This document shows, one piece after another, positions 11,889 through 32,270 of a DNA stretch of 64,000 bases; position 1 is the first letter of the stretch, and each line of letters starts with the position of its first letter. The DNA comes from Bugula neritina (lineage: Eukaryota > Bryozoa > Gymnolaemata > Cheilostomatida > Bugulidae). The notes below the pieces were generated by a model that worked only from the letters and a program-made list of their open reading frames with translations, had not been told where the DNA came from and made no database searches. The position numbers and the translations under genes are program-made. The stretch covers positions 25,901,628-25,965,627 of the forward strand of contig OZ037767.1 of assembly GCA_964035545.1 (NCBI GenBank), given 5' to 3'.

Positions 11889-13432
11889 GAAATGAAGTAC
11901 GGGAAAGAAGATCTCCTCTACTCTCTCTACACCTCATTGCTGTCATAGATATCGGCATCATGTTTATTCAATATCGATGTTCAGACTTGTACATCTTGTT
12001 TATATCTCCTCTTACTATTCAGTAGTAGTAGTAATAGTAGTAGTATAATAGTTATATTAGATAAAGTCATACTGTATAAAGTATTTGGTTATGACTAAAC
12101 TGGATCTCATAATTTCTCCGTAATTGCTATTCACGGTAGACATTATTAGTTGTTGGTGGTTAACTAACAGGAATATTAACAGTCATATGGTACGTTCTCC
12201 TAGAGGTACTGTAAATTCTCAACAAGTTGCAGCTCATAAGGTTTTGGTGAGCTTTTAATGCTAGTTGGATGTAGAGTGTTCAATACGGTATATAATCAAC
12301 TGTATGCCTGTTGGTGTTCATCATATATGTTATAAATACTAGTCAAGCGTTGTAATAGTACTTTGATAAAGCTATTTAGAGACAAATTTTATAAAACTGT
12401 ATATATAAAGTTAGTAAATGCATATTTTAGCATAATTTTAAAACTTCAGCCGGCTTATAAATTTCCTATAACAAAACTTTTGAATTAAAGTTATATGAAG
12501 CCAATAATTTGATGCATTTATAATAATTAGAAAACCACCCTCTCTCATCTGATGTATATATAGGAGTGGATGACTCCAGTAATTGTAATTATGCAGTTCC
12601 TCCTCTTACGTAACAGTATTATATTTTCATACAGCTGTGTATTATCTGGTAATATCCTGTACACTCTAACCTACTGTTGTTTTGCCTTCCATTATTATAT
12701 CTTATGTAATTTGTGCATACAAATATTTCGTATTACTTTGTATTACTCTTAGTGTATGTTTGGTTAGTGACTCTCTCAATCACTCTATCCTATCTGTCTG
12801 TCTGTGCAGTTCAAGAAATAAATTGTATCAATTTAAATTGTTCAACTCATTCTATTCAACTAATAAGATATTGTTTATAATAATGGCAAGATAACTCATA
12901 AATGCAAGATTTGGAAATGTTGAGGTATGGCAATGCTCAATGTATAATTTATCAGCGGAATAAAATTTTGTCACACGCGTCATGTGACTGAAGAAATGTT
13001 TAGTCAAAGAGTTTAGCTTATGTAGTATATTAACCAGAATCATACAAAGCAAATGTCAAGTTTTCTTGTTGATATTGTATTTAAATTCCATATCATTTAA
13101 TTTTAAAAGTAGCTTCTGTTGAGGCTGAAATAGTGTAGGAATTTAAAACCATTCTTAGGTTGATGGTGCTAAAGAGTCTTCACAAATGTTCTCAACTTTC
13201 TTGCTTAACGATTTTGATACAAATCTTGAAATATCAACTTTTAGAAAATATATATTTATTTTCATATTAGTTGTTAAACAAGTCTAAAGACACACTAGCC
13301 TATTTTCATCTTATGTTATGAATTACGTTCCATGTAGCATTTCATTAATCGTCTATATCAGTTCTTCAAATACCATAACTTAATATTCAAGCTCTGCCCT
13401 GACAACCAATGTATTTGAATAATAAATAAATG
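11889..13432. other. Convergent 3' region between PHC and SLC17 copy 1
   Basis: No exon is recognised. A short AGT-triplet run lies at 12024-12048. AATAAA at 12817-12822 is a candidate PHC polyadenylation signal, implying a long 3' UTR. TTTATT at 13255-13260 (AATAAA on the minus strand) is a candidate signal for the SLC17 gene. Confidence 0.4.
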
Positions 13433-19683
<6,251 letters not shown>

Positions 19684-20480
19684 TTTTCCTGTGTAGTTGA
19701 ATAGAACAGTTTCGTATACAGTCACGTATATAAGTATAAACAGCTACTGGTTAAATAGATATACACCAACTATAGACAAATGTCTTTTCAAACTTTACCT
19801 TTCAATTATTATCAAAATAAGAAACCTGTTTAGAGATAAATGCTAGAGGTCTTGTATACATGTCTTATCTTTAATATTGTCTCTTCCCAGATAATACCAT
19901 CGGTTAGTTTGGTTGGTTCCCCTGCTCACCTCATGCTGGCAACATTTATATAACTTTTTTTTTATCTCTATAGCAGTAGATGAGATGAAACTATACTAAC
20001 CCCATAATGCTTAATGGTAGCATAATAACATAATTGTAGCGAAGTTAAGTTGCGTTTTAATGGTAAACAGTAGTCTCTTTCCTTATAATATAGTGTCTCC
20101 TATGAAGATAAGGAGACAACCACTGCATGGGATATTTGCTCACGAACGCACACGCATGTCAATCTGTTTTAAATGAGATTGAGACAGATTTTATTGAAAT
20201 ACATCACAAAACTAAATTTCAGACTTGATTAAATTGCAGAGTCTGTAAAATGATCATTTTGATAAAGTTTTAGCCATCTAGATATGTTATGTTGCTAAAT
20301 GTTAATTAAAATATTAAAAATGTCAACTTCTTTTCAATATGGCTGACTCTGCAAAAACATTGTTGTGCAGCTCATGCAACTGAAATCACATCTCCAACGA
20401 AGATGTAAATATTATTGAAGTTTTATAAACAACATGTCATATACGAAATATTAACAATAAATACAAATAACAAATAAATG
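19684..20480. other. Spacer between the two SLC17 copies
   Basis: About 800 bases separate the copy 1 start codon from the copy 2 stop codon, so both the copy 1 promoter and the copy 2 3' UTR must lie here. Sequence around both stop codons is near-identical between copies (aaataaatgttaaagtttgc), marking the duplicated end. No other feature was seen. Confidence 0.5.
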
Positions 20481-23400
20481 TTAAAGTTTGCTGTCAGTTA
20501 TAGAGGTTTCTAATTTGGGTGGTTCACCAAAATCTTCTTCATCTACAGCCCAGGGTTGAGTCTCTCCTCTCGCAAATATTAAATAGAAAATGGCTCCAAA
20601 TACAAATATGGCTGCCCAAACATAAAACACTTTCTGCCATTCTTCAGCTGTGCCCTTCAAATATTAAGCACCATAGAAGCTGTGAATATGTATGAAGACA
20701 TTAATTTAATAACATGTACTACATTATTTTAATTCTATCAACATAATATAAATTATATAGGCCTACTGGACAAATTTAAAAGGTGTGATGATTAGTGAGC
20801 TACTAGAATAAGTTATTCATGTTCTATTTTTAAACTTCTTGGTTAAACATTTATTGGTTGAAATTTATCAATATCATTTAGGTACTTGGCTTAGCCAAAT
20901 ACCACTCTTGCTTGGTAAGCACCATTTTTGGTTTCCTGTGACATTCATAATTGTTGCACAATTGGTTAAAATCCTTACTTGGTTATTTGATTAAGGAGTT
21001 GTCTGCCTTGCATAGATACAAAAAAATACCCATTTCCTAAATCAATTGATAAAATACATGCAGTGAAATCACTGCTTCTTTAGCAGCATTCTTTAATCCA
21101 GATAATAGAGCATTACTTAAACAGGGAGATAACTTACATTAGGTGTCATTGCATTCACAAGAGACGGAGCTACCATTCCAGGGATTGTTGCGAATGTGTT
21201 ACTAATTCCAAATATCTCTCCAGCATACCTTTAACGTTAAAATACCATGTTTATGAGGGCAAACTATTAAAACTGCAAAGCGAGTTTTAATGTCCATTTA
21301 TCTTCATTTTGAGGTCTTACGGCTGTAAGAATGCGACTTTATTCATAAAATTTTGTACAGGATATTTGACGGTTGTTTTGATTTTTTTAAATAAATATTT
21401 GCTAGCGCTTTTGAATTCTTTAGTTATGAACAACAAATTTTTAAACTAATAGAAGAAGTTATTATTTGTTTGAGCCAGCATTTATATGACAGAAATACAT
21501 TGTTTCATTCTAGATTGAATAAAGTCAAGTCAAATATGAGTTGTTTTTGTATAAAGAGCATTAAATTAATAGTTTACATCTGATAGCATTTGATTAAAGA
21601 ACATTCCCTCAAAACATTTAGATTATATAAACATAGATATCAATCTATAAAGTGTTGACAAAACTAAATTTTACTAGGAAAAGAATAAGTATTTGTATTA
21701 AAATAACAATTTAGAATGTGTTTTAAAGTTCTTAAATAAAAATTTGAAAAAATTGGAACATACAGCTTTCGCCACTTACTTACTTAGCAGCAATATCTTG
21801 AGGGTTGGTGTTATAACCAGACCTATTGAACCCAGTAAAACCAACAGCTATCGTTAGAAAGACAACTCCAAGATAGTTCATGTTGCATGGGACATGGCCA
21901 GTTGCAACCAAAAGTCCAGCAGGTATGACAAAGGCTGTCACGATAAACAAAAATAGATAAGAGATGAATTAAAATGTAGGTGAAGTAACATCTAAATTTA
22001 ATCATTTCAAAGTTTTTATACTTTTAATGTTTATAAAATAGTGATTGGCTTTTTCCCTGAAATGATGTGGTTAGACTAGAAGTTATTGGCTAATAAGGGT
22101 CACTTGAGTACTTATATGTAATAGTATAGTATATAGCAAAAAGTTAATAAGTATGCACTACTACAAAATTTTGCTACTTACTCAAGAAAAAGCAAATATA
22201 TAATTTTGTGTATATTCTTGGCAAAAAAATGCTCAACAAAACTTGACTGATACATTGTAATTAAAATAAAATTATTATACTTCTTTTGAAAAAGTTTTGA
22301 AAAATGTATATAATTTGCCTATATAAAATTGCTTGTTAATTTTAAATTTTTAAGCCTACCCAAAGTCATGGCTATTTTTCTGGCATTTCTTGTTGAAACT
22401 TTTTTTCTTTTCCTCAGTTCATCCACAACATTAGAAACTGTGTTAGCGGCTAGAAACATGGCGATGTATGGCAGAGTAGAGTAAAGTCCATTCTACAAAA
22501 CAAAAATATAAAGCTGGCCACATTTGGTAAAGAATTAAAAGCAAAACTCTAAGTCAGCAAATTGCTGTCTAATTATATTATCCAAAAACTGAAGCTTAAA
22601 TTTTTAACATGAACATCCATGAACTATTTTCAACCAACTTTTATTATAATTTAGATAATACTAAGTTATAGAATTGATCACCATTGACTATTGTACTGAA
22701 TAAACAGATATTTTTGTGCTTTCAGGAAAGACAACACAAAATTTTGCCGCTAAATTTGTTTTATTACAATATTTTTCAACATAGGAATAAAATTGTTTTT
22801 TAATTATGCAATTTGATGCAAGCTATGCTCAAAAAAATTAAATAAATAACATATGTTAGGAACTCACAGATTTGATATCAAACTGCAATACTTCTTTCAT
22901 AAATGCTGGGAGTTTGGTTAGCAGAGTGTAGTTTCCAAAGTTGTTACAGCAATGAGCAACAATGATGGCCCACATGGCTGGTGATTTCATGATATCGAGC
23001 CATGGTACGTGAGTATTCTGCCATTATAATACAACATACTATATGATAACAACATAACAAACATATAGAATACTATAGTTTATCATGCATTGAGTACAAA
23101 TTGATTGTAAATTACATGTTTGTGTGTGTGCGTGTAAGCGTGTGTGTGAACAATTGTAAAACCCAATCAATAATATGACAATAAATGACAATAATTATTT
23201 TTTATTTAAGCTTTGATGAGTTTCTGTTTTAGTTAGAGACTGTTACGTTGCCCACAGCTTTCACAATTTATTATAGAATGAAAAATGGTCATTCAGCTAA
23301 CTTTTAAAATTGTACACTATATATTAGTTAATTTATCTTTGTTATTATTTAATGCTATAGCTCTATTAAAACCTCATGCAGGAGCAGACAACATGCAATG

Positions 23401-26400
23401 TGAATAAGCAATAAGCATTAATAACAACATAATATATATCATATAGTAGGTCATATATCCTGTTTCTTATTACGAGGACTTTTGGAAGATTGAGTGAAAG
23501 TATTATAAAATAAAGTATGGGAAATGTACTTCATCAAACATATAAAGTGATATACATTAAGCTCAATGCATTAATTAGTAGAGGGAGTACAAGATGAATG
23601 TGTTAAAGTTAGCCGTGCAATAACAGTGTGAAGATTAATGAAGGCTAGTAGGAAATGTGCCTATGGAATGCATTACCACAATTAATCTCACCTTGTTATT
23701 GAGCAAGAATTTGACATACTCCTGCAGTACAAAATTAACAGCTATAGGCCTAAAAAACTTGAGTTGCTCATGCCATTACTGAATATGCCTTTCAACCATC
23801 TAACTGCTAACAGAATCTTTTGATATACTAATATAATAACTAATTAACAGTGTTTAGATTTGGAGGTTTTCTTCTCATGCCAAAGCACAGTGTTATTAAG
23901 TTATCTTTACACCTAGCCAAATAGTGTGGAGTATAGGACAAGACAAGAACTTTACTTTAGTCTGAAAAGTTGTGACACTAATTATTAAGGTCATTTTCTG
24001 GTGCGCTGCTTTGACAGCCGGGAAATGCTTTACTACTGATGCTCACTCTATTTGATGTTATAGGTGGTTTCCTGGTGAGTCAAGAAAATATTCCTAACTT
24101 ACAAAACGAAGCGAAGTTATATTTAAAACTAGAGTAGTATAAATATTTGAATTAAATCAAAACCATCAGTATAAAATAGACCTTTAATATCAAAAGAAGA
24201 AAAGCTATACTATTCATAATATATTATTTGATGGATTAGGATAGCATTACATTATTTTCATCAACTAACCCACTCATTCTTGATGCAGTTACAACATTAT
24301 TTATCAGTAAACAAAACCCAAACACCAGTTGTAAACAATACATCGATTTTATTTTGTTAAGATAACGACTCCAAAAGAACTTATAAGCTCACAATTAAAC
24401 AGCCTCACCTTCCCTATCTCTTTGCCTTCCATGGCCTGTTGAATGTGGAGTTTTTCCCTCCTGCTGATTCGTGGGTGGTCAGCTGGTGAGTCATAGATAG
24501 TGAAAGCCCACACAAGGCAAAACAGAAGGCATAGACCACCTCCAATATAAAACATACTTGGCCACCCACCATCAAATGACTTCCACTCACAAAAGAATCC
24601 TCCAAGACCCAGCATTAGCACATTTCCTACCTTTAAGTAATGACTTAATTTAGCAGTTTTGTTACAGAAGATTGGTCAATTATCTTAAAGTTTTTCTCAC
24701 CTATCTCCGCTTTGTACTACTCGGGTAGCGGGACTAATTATCAATTATCTTAAATATCTACTTACAAATATCAACTTTTAATACAGTTTCTATCTTTGAA
24801 TGTAGTTTATGGCTTAAGCTACAGGAAAATGAAAAACCTGTGGTTGTTGTTGTGGGACAACAAGTGATCAGTTACATGGGAAATGTGTTGTTACAGTTCT
24901 AATGAACTTGACCTCTGAGTAAATTTCACTTTCTTATTTTCAATTACGACGATTGACAACTATTAAAATGTCAACAAATAGACCACTTACCATGGTTCCA
25001 GAAAAACAGAACACTGCTAATTTACTTCTTTCATAAGGTGGAGCCCATCGGCCGAGTAAATTCTGCATAGCAGGAAAGACAACTCCAGTAGAGAGTCCAG
25101 CTATAACTCTTAATGCTATTACCAAATATGATGATACTCTGTAATTCACACCATCAAACCTAACAAAAATAAATTATATTTTTAGTGAAAGAAACAGAGT
25201 AGTCACTATAACAACAAAATGACATACTGCACAAAATTATATTTTGAAATTTCAGTTGATTTTGAGAGTCTTTTTAAACTGGTTTATGCTAAGAGTCTGA
25301 AGTTTATTGAAAGAGTCAACCACCTTTCCTTATTTTATTACATTCAGGTCAATATATTTAAAAACAACACAGTGATAATAAACAGTGTACAGAATTTGCA
25401 GTGTTTGATTAGTGTAAAACTGATGTAGTAAAAGTTGAAAAATAAGTTTAACATTATATCTCAAATGTAAATGGTGAAAAAGAAAATTTGTATTGACTAA
25501 AAATCATTTACCAAAAATAAATTAGAAACTTTATTCGCGCTTGACCAGTATATTAGACTAATTTATCAAAAAAACTGTTTAAATAAAATTCAGAGCTGAA
25601 TATTTTACATTAGTTGCTAGTTTGTAACAGAATATAATACTTTTATTTTCAAACCATCACTGCAACTATCAGGTACAAACCTGGCTGCAAATGGGGTGGC
25701 CAGCGTGACCGCCCCGTATATAATCAGTCCAACCAGCATTACTCTCTTTCCTCCAAATCTTCCAGAGAGATATCCACCAGGAATCTGAGTGACCAGATAT
25801 CCGTAGAAGAAAGAACTCAGAACCCAACCTTGGGTGGTCTTGTCCCATTCTATTTCACCTTCATTAGCCTAAAGTCCATGGACAGCCATGTGCAATTACA
25901 ATAATTACAATAATAAGCATCAGATGCAATAATAATCGCATGTAAATATTTAAAGATGTCGTATGTTAAAAAAATTAAACAAAATATGTGTAAACAGGAA
26001 AAGGCCATGTTGCAGTTAATTTAAGTTTTTTTTTAAAGTTTGATGAAACATATGAACAACTATATGTATTGTAACACCCGATTGGTGTTGGTTCAATATT
26101 ATTTGAATGGAAAATTACATTTATATGGTAAAGTTGCTTGAGTTTGCAATACAAATCATCATCTTTCAATGTGTTTACATATAGACCTTTAGGCATCAAA
26201 ATAGCTGATGCATCAGAGGCCACATGCCTGCTTGCTTACATACTTAGATTTCAATGTATGTGTTGATGCATGCCTGTATGTATGTTTGTATAATGTGCGC
26301 ATGAGTTCATGTGTATGTATGTGTGCATGTGTGTATGTGTTAGCTGTAATTAACACATGTTCATCTAATGCAGCTTCCAAATAACCTTTCCAAACTGTAG

Positions 26401-27601
26401 TTATACAAAGATCTAAACTGCTTATTTATGTAGAAAATTTTTATTTAATGTGTGAAGTTGACAATTGAGAATGCTCTAATTTAGAGACTAGGAGAAAGTG
26501 AAGAGAATAGATCAACAATATGCATGTGGTACTAAACCTCTATTAACTATAGATGCCTTTAGGGTTTAACAGCTATTATCTAATCAGTTTTCTACACTGT
26601 GGAATTAAATATATTATGATAACGTAAAGTCACACTAGATGCTAAATGATGAACAGTTAATTCAGTAGAGGCTTCATCACTGATAACCACATTTTATCTT
26701 TGAACTGGATAACAACATTTTATCTTTGAAAGTCTATACATTATTAGTGACTTACTTTTAATGCCATTTGTTATGAATATAATATATTTTATCAATATAA
26801 CAGCTCACCACAGAACAATATTAAGACTGAACATGGTCAGTGGCTCTCACCTGAGATGACAGAGTTTCATTGCTGCCAAAAGATGAGGCAGCACATTCCT
26901 CTGAAACAGCTTTCTGCACAAAAGTGGAAGTGTTTGCTGCCTTCACCATGCAGACCACAGCTATACCCATATTTATTCTTAGTGCATAGATGAGAGTAAA
27001 GCAGATGCAGCCAATATACGACAGCATCCATCGACATGATGTTAGTACTTGAAAGGTAGTTTCTAAAGTGTAGAAAGTTGTTAACATTGTATTTACATTT
27101 TATTGAATAATAAATATATATTCACTGTACTGATGAGCACAAGCAAGGAATTTATTTTATAATAACAATTTGCAACGTTTGCTTGATTTTTATATATTTT
27201 CAATTTTATTTCTATATTCTTAAACAAAAACTTGGCATTATTTACAAGTTTTTGCTTCATATAATATAATTTTGTCATAAAATTTACTTGCTCCAAGTTT
27301 TGGCACTGGAAATAAAATTATATAATTGTTTTCTACATCTGATAAGCTTGACTCCTGAATTTTCAAAAATGCTTGTAAAATTGCAACTTATATGCTATAC
27401 TGTACCACGATGCACCTAGTATTATAATCTAAGTTGTATTCAAAAGGAAGATGTAGGGGGAATTCCCCAAGCATGTCCCGTTTCAAAAACATCACTTAAT
27501 TTCACTTAACACAGCTAACTAATTAGGTTGGTACCTGTTTCTTCTTTCTCAACTTCAAGTTCTTCTAAGATATGGTTAGTAGATTTATTTACACTTGCCA
27601 T
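20481..27601 (-). CDS. Sialin-like SLC17 anion transporter, copy 2
   Basis: Ten coding exons: 27601-27535 (ATG), 27062-26851, 25868-25681, 25159-24991, 24630-24409, 23017-22868, 22492-22360, 21934-21784, 21228-21138 and 20654-20481 (stop). Every exon equals its copy 1 counterpart in length (67, 212, 188, 169, 222, 150, 133, 151, 91, 174), giving 518 residues again. The protein is very similar in the core (identical [18 protein letters not shown] and [12 protein letters not shown]) and more diverged in TM1 ([14 protein letters not shown]), the cytosolic N-terminus ([16 protein letters not shown]) and the C-terminal tail ([13 protein letters not shown]). Introns are largely unrelated, so the duplication is not very recent, although exonic identity is high. 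One conservative splice-codon change is AAR to AAK at the exon 8/9 junction. No frameshift or stop was seen; both copies look functional. Confidence 0.92.
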
Positions 27602-28546
27602 CTTGTTTTTGTAGTTGAATAGAAAAGATTCCTAGACAGCCATATATATATAATTACAAATCAGCTACTGATTAAATAGATATGCGTCAACCAAGTAGAT
27701 ACCTTCAAACATTTGCCTCTAAAGGATTATAGTAACACTGTAAGTAGCTAGATTAAAGACAAATATTGGAAGTCAAAGGTCACTAGAATCTAATCTCTGA
27801 GATCTACTCTTGTCAGATATAACAAATTAATTCAAGTGTTTAAATAATGATAATAATATTTATAAATTCCTTTAAAAGAGCAAGATGACAAAGTATGGGC
27901 AAGTTTGCCTATTGTTGTTATTATGATACTATATATCAAAATATAGATATCATATTTTCCGTGAAAGTTTACATAAAGCATTCCTTCAGCTTGAGAGGTC
28001 TGAGAAAATGTATTGTGAATAAAGTAATTACTGTGATTATACTAAATACTTTATATATTTATGAGAAGTTTATGAGAAATTTATGAGAGGCTAATATAAA
28101 ACCGAAATGTGCTGTAATGGCAGCTAAACACTTTAAACTATCGACTATAAAATATTCCATATCAAGTTCTGAGCAGCTAAATTATTAGAATTTTCATTAA
28201 AAGGAAGCATATCTAGTTCACCACTCAGCTTGTATAAGTACTTGTTATATTCAATGCATAGAAATATTACACCCACGCACGCACCTGTTTCCATCTGAAT
28301 ATGCTGTGCAAGTCTTTAACCATATAAGATCAATTGTAGCTCAAATATTTATATATATTACCAAAATTATGTGTGTATCTCTTACACCATGCATCTAAAA
28401 CAGGTCATAAAGTAAAAGTAGTGTCCAATGGTGTACAGTTGCTGTTGCAACAGATTGTTGTAGGACTCTAAAATTGCCTTGTGTTATGCTAGTAAGGATC
28501 AGAAGCTAGCTGCTAGTCAATGTTACTTTTTTAAAGACTAGGAACC

Positions 28547-28672
28547 GCTAGAAGCAGCACAAAGTTGAGGTCATTGGACAGATAGACATCGATATACCCC
28601 CTCCTCAATCATTGCATTCCGTGACCACCACCTTTGTGCTGCTTCAAGCGATTTTCTAGCAGCCCATTAGCT
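28547..28672. mobile_element. Short inverted-repeat element (MITE), copy A
   Basis: Left arm aaccgctagaagcagcacaa and right arm ttgtgctgcttcaagcgatt are inverted repeats about 70 bases apart. The same arm core (CTAGAAAATC, GAAGCAGCACAAAG in minus-strand sense) recurs as an inverted pair at 40889-41056, so this is a dispersed family. Confidence 0.6.
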
Positions 28673-28797
28673 GGTAATCACATCAAAACAAAACATTCCT
28701 AATAGCAAAATCCTGTTTTATATACAAAATAACCTTGCTTGCTGGTATTGTGTGATGGCATAATGGGTTTCAATGATCAACTAATTTGTATCTGTTA

Positions 28798-28800
<3 letters not shown>

Positions 28801-28870
<70 letters not shown>
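28801..28870. repeat. (TA)n microsatellite
   Basis: Pure TA dinucleotide run, intergenic; a second TA/TATG tract follows at about 28944-29030. Confidence 0.97.
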
Positions 28871-28873
<3 letters not shown>

Positions 28874-28941
28874 GCTCTCATTTAATGCTCAGCAATGACA
28901 TTAAGTGATTGAGCACTCTAACCATGGTCACATGATGTAAC

Positions 28942-28974
<33 letters not shown>

Positions 28975-29598
28975 AAATGGTGTATATATATGTATGTATA
29001 TATGTATATATATGTATGCATGTTTATATTAGATACATATGTTTTATGATAATTGAGTGCTTATAGCAGAATGGGAACATCGTCTAAATAAACTGACTTG
29101 ATAGTTGTAATCATAATATAAAAGCACGATATATTATTCACATAATAATGGATATGTCAACATAGTTTAGTATCAAATCATTCACAAACATGTTTATTTT
29201 TATAATAATACCAATAGAATTATCCCGAAGAAGTGATGCAGTATAATATGAAGCACTCAATAAGTAAAAAGCTTAAACAAATTCTATAAAAATGATAAAA
29301 AAATGCAAAAAGAAAATACTAAAAATACAAAATTTTCAATATAAAAGGCAGAATATAAAGAGAACATCTATAGCATGTAGTAATCTTGTTAACAAACAAT
29401 CTGATCAAAATTGGTAAAACATAATTTATATATTCCTGTTTGTATGAATAAAATACAGGTATGAATACATGGATGTATGTAAATAAGGAACTCAAGTTAA
29501 TGAAGGCACACAACTTCCAACAGCTGATGTGTATTATTTTTATCTCAAGTTACAGACATTCAAAACTTTTCCAGAAATCATTTGCCACTGTGCAGTCC

Positions 29599-32270
29599 TC
29601 AAACTGAAGGATTGAAACCAGGGAAGAGGTAGAGTGTCTTACTAGGCTCCAGCCAATTGAAACAAGTCACTAACTGGCTGCCAACTCTGATACCTCTCTG
29701 TTGATATTTCTCTCTCTGCTTATTTATCTTGTGCTGTATCTGTTGACACACAAGAAACCAGCCCAATTATAAGCATACTCTTATACTTTAGGAACCTAGT
29801 CTAATCTTTACTCATTCAATCAGAATATATTGGCCAGCTAAGTAATTCCTTAAATTCAATGCGTTTCCATGACTTCACATTATGGGTATGGATGCTCGTA
29901 TAAATGAATTTATGGTGGTGGTTTCATTCGATGCAACTTTTTCCAAACATGAAAAATTCACTTGCATAATGTAAAGCTTAAAAAGGTAATAAAGTTGCAG
30001 ATGTAGGAGGGGTAAAAACTTACACTAATCTATTCAGTGAAAGTTCATGCTGAAAAGACTTGAGTTTGTAAATTGATGCACCTTGTATCTATAGAGCATA
30101 TAATGGGTTTGTAGGAATTACCTGTTTAGAGAGGTCCTCTACATGCTTATGACATGAATGTTTGTACAATGTTGATACGGTAGCTCTGATGAAAAATGAG
30201 CCAAAATTAGGATGCCGATAAGACACAAACCCTGAGAAAGAAACAAATATAAATGCAATAAAATTACTTTTAAATAAAACATTGATGTCGATGTAACAAA
30301 CATTGGGTAAAGAAAATGCGCTGGCAAACCAAAACAGCAAAATTTTAATAACTGCAAAATAGATCTTCTGTGTGAATAACAACTGAGTTGATATTTAGTC
30401 AATATTTACAGCACCCTTAGGCCAAATAAGGAGCAGCTGGGGTTAGAGTGTTGGCTTAGTTATATACGAAGTCATGGGTTCAAGTCCCATTAAAGGCCAC
30501 TGGTGATGTTAGGAAGAGCATCCAGTCATAATTGCTCCTGTGTCACACATGAATAAGTCCTTAGCCTGCTTTGAAAAAACCCTTTTCCATCAGGGTTTAT
30601 CACAGGGATAGTGACTATAAACTTGCGTGAGTTTTTTTATGCCAAGTCAATAGCATAATAAAACAAATTGAAGCAAGAGATATTCTGAGAGGTTACCAGG
30701 TGCACTGGAGTTCAAAAGATATATTCCCTGGTAAGAAGGGATTTCCCCAGGGAGAGGTATAACTGGCGGAGGTAGATCTCCTGGTTCCAAACCCTCATCT
30801 TCCGGTTGCAATAATTGACCACCATTTTCTGCGCTTGGATCAATTCTATTGTCATGTGAAAGTGGTTGATTCATTCGATCTTCCGACACTAATTAAAACA
30901 ACACAATCAATTGTTTTATTACATGTAATTGTTAATTATGTATGCAGTTTCCATACACTAGTACATTATCTTATCTGTGCTTTACTAGAATACCTCTACA
31001 CATCTATTACAATTATAAATTACAATTATGAAAAACTACAAGACAGTGAAACAAGAGCAAGAAAGTCTATAACTGCTGAAAGTTACAAGAAAAAGTTAAA
31101 CATATAATTCACTACATTATAGATTATTAGCTAATAAAAGCAACAACTTGCCTCCTGAACAGGCCTGTATGATGACCAGTTTGGGTCTACCGGCCATCTT
31201 TGTGAACTTATAGTTGGACAGCAAATCTAGGATTTCCTTTCGTTGGACAGATATTTCATCTATACCACAGATGGTAGTCTCGTCACCATGTGTCATGATT
31301 ACCAAAACAAACATACCATAGCAGCCATGTTCTTCATTTTGTGTTTCACTATGTATTGTATCTATCATTTCCTGTCAATAAAAAACACTAAAATTTAAAA
31401 GAATAAAATAATGGTTTATCATATTGTTAAATAAAAATATTATAATAACAAAAGAAACCGGCTAAAAGTAGACTAATGTGAAAATCTATTAGTCTAATAA
31501 ATTGATTACAAAGTATCCAAACATCAGTAAAGACAGCACCTATAGTTGAACCGTGAGCAAACTCATCAGTGATTGGCCAACTTAAAGAAGGTTGGACTAA
31601 CCTGTGCTGTCAAGTCTTGATGCCGTGTACAATCGAAAGCAAGCGCAGTAAAAACATTTTCAATGTTTTGCGTATCGACATCAGAACCAAGTCTAGGAGG
31701 ATCAAAGTTATAGTTGTTTATAATGAGACACCTTCCTCTATAAGGCTGAGATATCTGGTACACCTGCAAAGGTGAGAATGCATATCCAACCTGCGGACAA
31801 TGCGAAAACAGCGTTTCATAAACTTTGGTAAAGTGATCTCTTTAAATACTAAAGTGTCCATCTAGAGTGGCTCAAAATCAACCAGTTGTTTAGTTTAGAA
31901 AATTAGCCTGGTAACTTCAAAAAAATCATAAGTGATCCAACAATGAGTCAAAATGTCAAAACTACAAAGTAAATATTTTGCAAACCACAATATCTGTGTA
32001 CAGTCACGTTGACCGAGTGCCTTTGATTTATTTATAATGTAATTTCTATTTTAAAGCCAGAAACTAACTCATGCCTCCTTATAATTATCAGTATGAAAAA
32101 AGCTAAAAATCCTCATTTAAGTAGACTAACTCTATCTGATTGGTTGAAGAGTTGCCGGACATCTAGTGAAGTGCATGGCTTCATGTATATGTGAGGCTCC
32201 ATGATAGTAAGGTGGTCGTTCCTCTCATCCATAAACTCATCATCATCTGAGAAACCACCATCATCGTTAT
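29599..32270 (-). other. Caspase catalytic module (p20 and p10) of the preceding gene
   Basis: Exons 32270-32131, 31763-31602, 31371-31152, 30888-30697, 30231-30122 and 29739-29599. p20 opens with YRGRCLIINNYNF and keeps the substrate-binding Arg context PRLGSDVD (caspase-3 equivalent SRSGTDVD). The catalytic His lies in MTHGDE and the Cys in QACSG, 43 residues apart (42 in caspase-3). A long Pro/Glu-rich intersubunit linker (about 55 residues) precedes p10, which has SSAPGFVSYRHPNFGSFFI with the conserved Arg, and ends at LVTCFNWLEPSKTLYLFPG plus a short tail. All catalytic residues are present, so an active protease is expected. The acidic stretch GGFSDDDEFMDE before p20 could be a processing site (inference). 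Confidence 0.9.

Larger units (their letters stand above)
27602..29598. other. Intergenic region upstream of SLC17 copy 2
   Basis: No exon is recognised. It contains a palindromic MITE-like copy (28547-28672), a (TA)n array and mixed TA/TATG repeats. The right end borders the 3' end of the caspase-bearing gene; a minus-strand polyadenylation signal cannot be picked confidently. Confidence 0.4.

Noticed and set aside
24000-24080. Possible extra exon in SLC17 copy 2 intron 5
   Set aside because: The ten exons already give a full-length protein identical in exon structure to copy 1, and no conserved peptide is visible here.
30477-30487. Possible functional tRNA gene (B box GGTTCAAGTCC)
   Set aside because: No cloverleaf acceptor pairing was seen, and the sequence continues into a 150-base body shared with two other copies, so it is a SINE.
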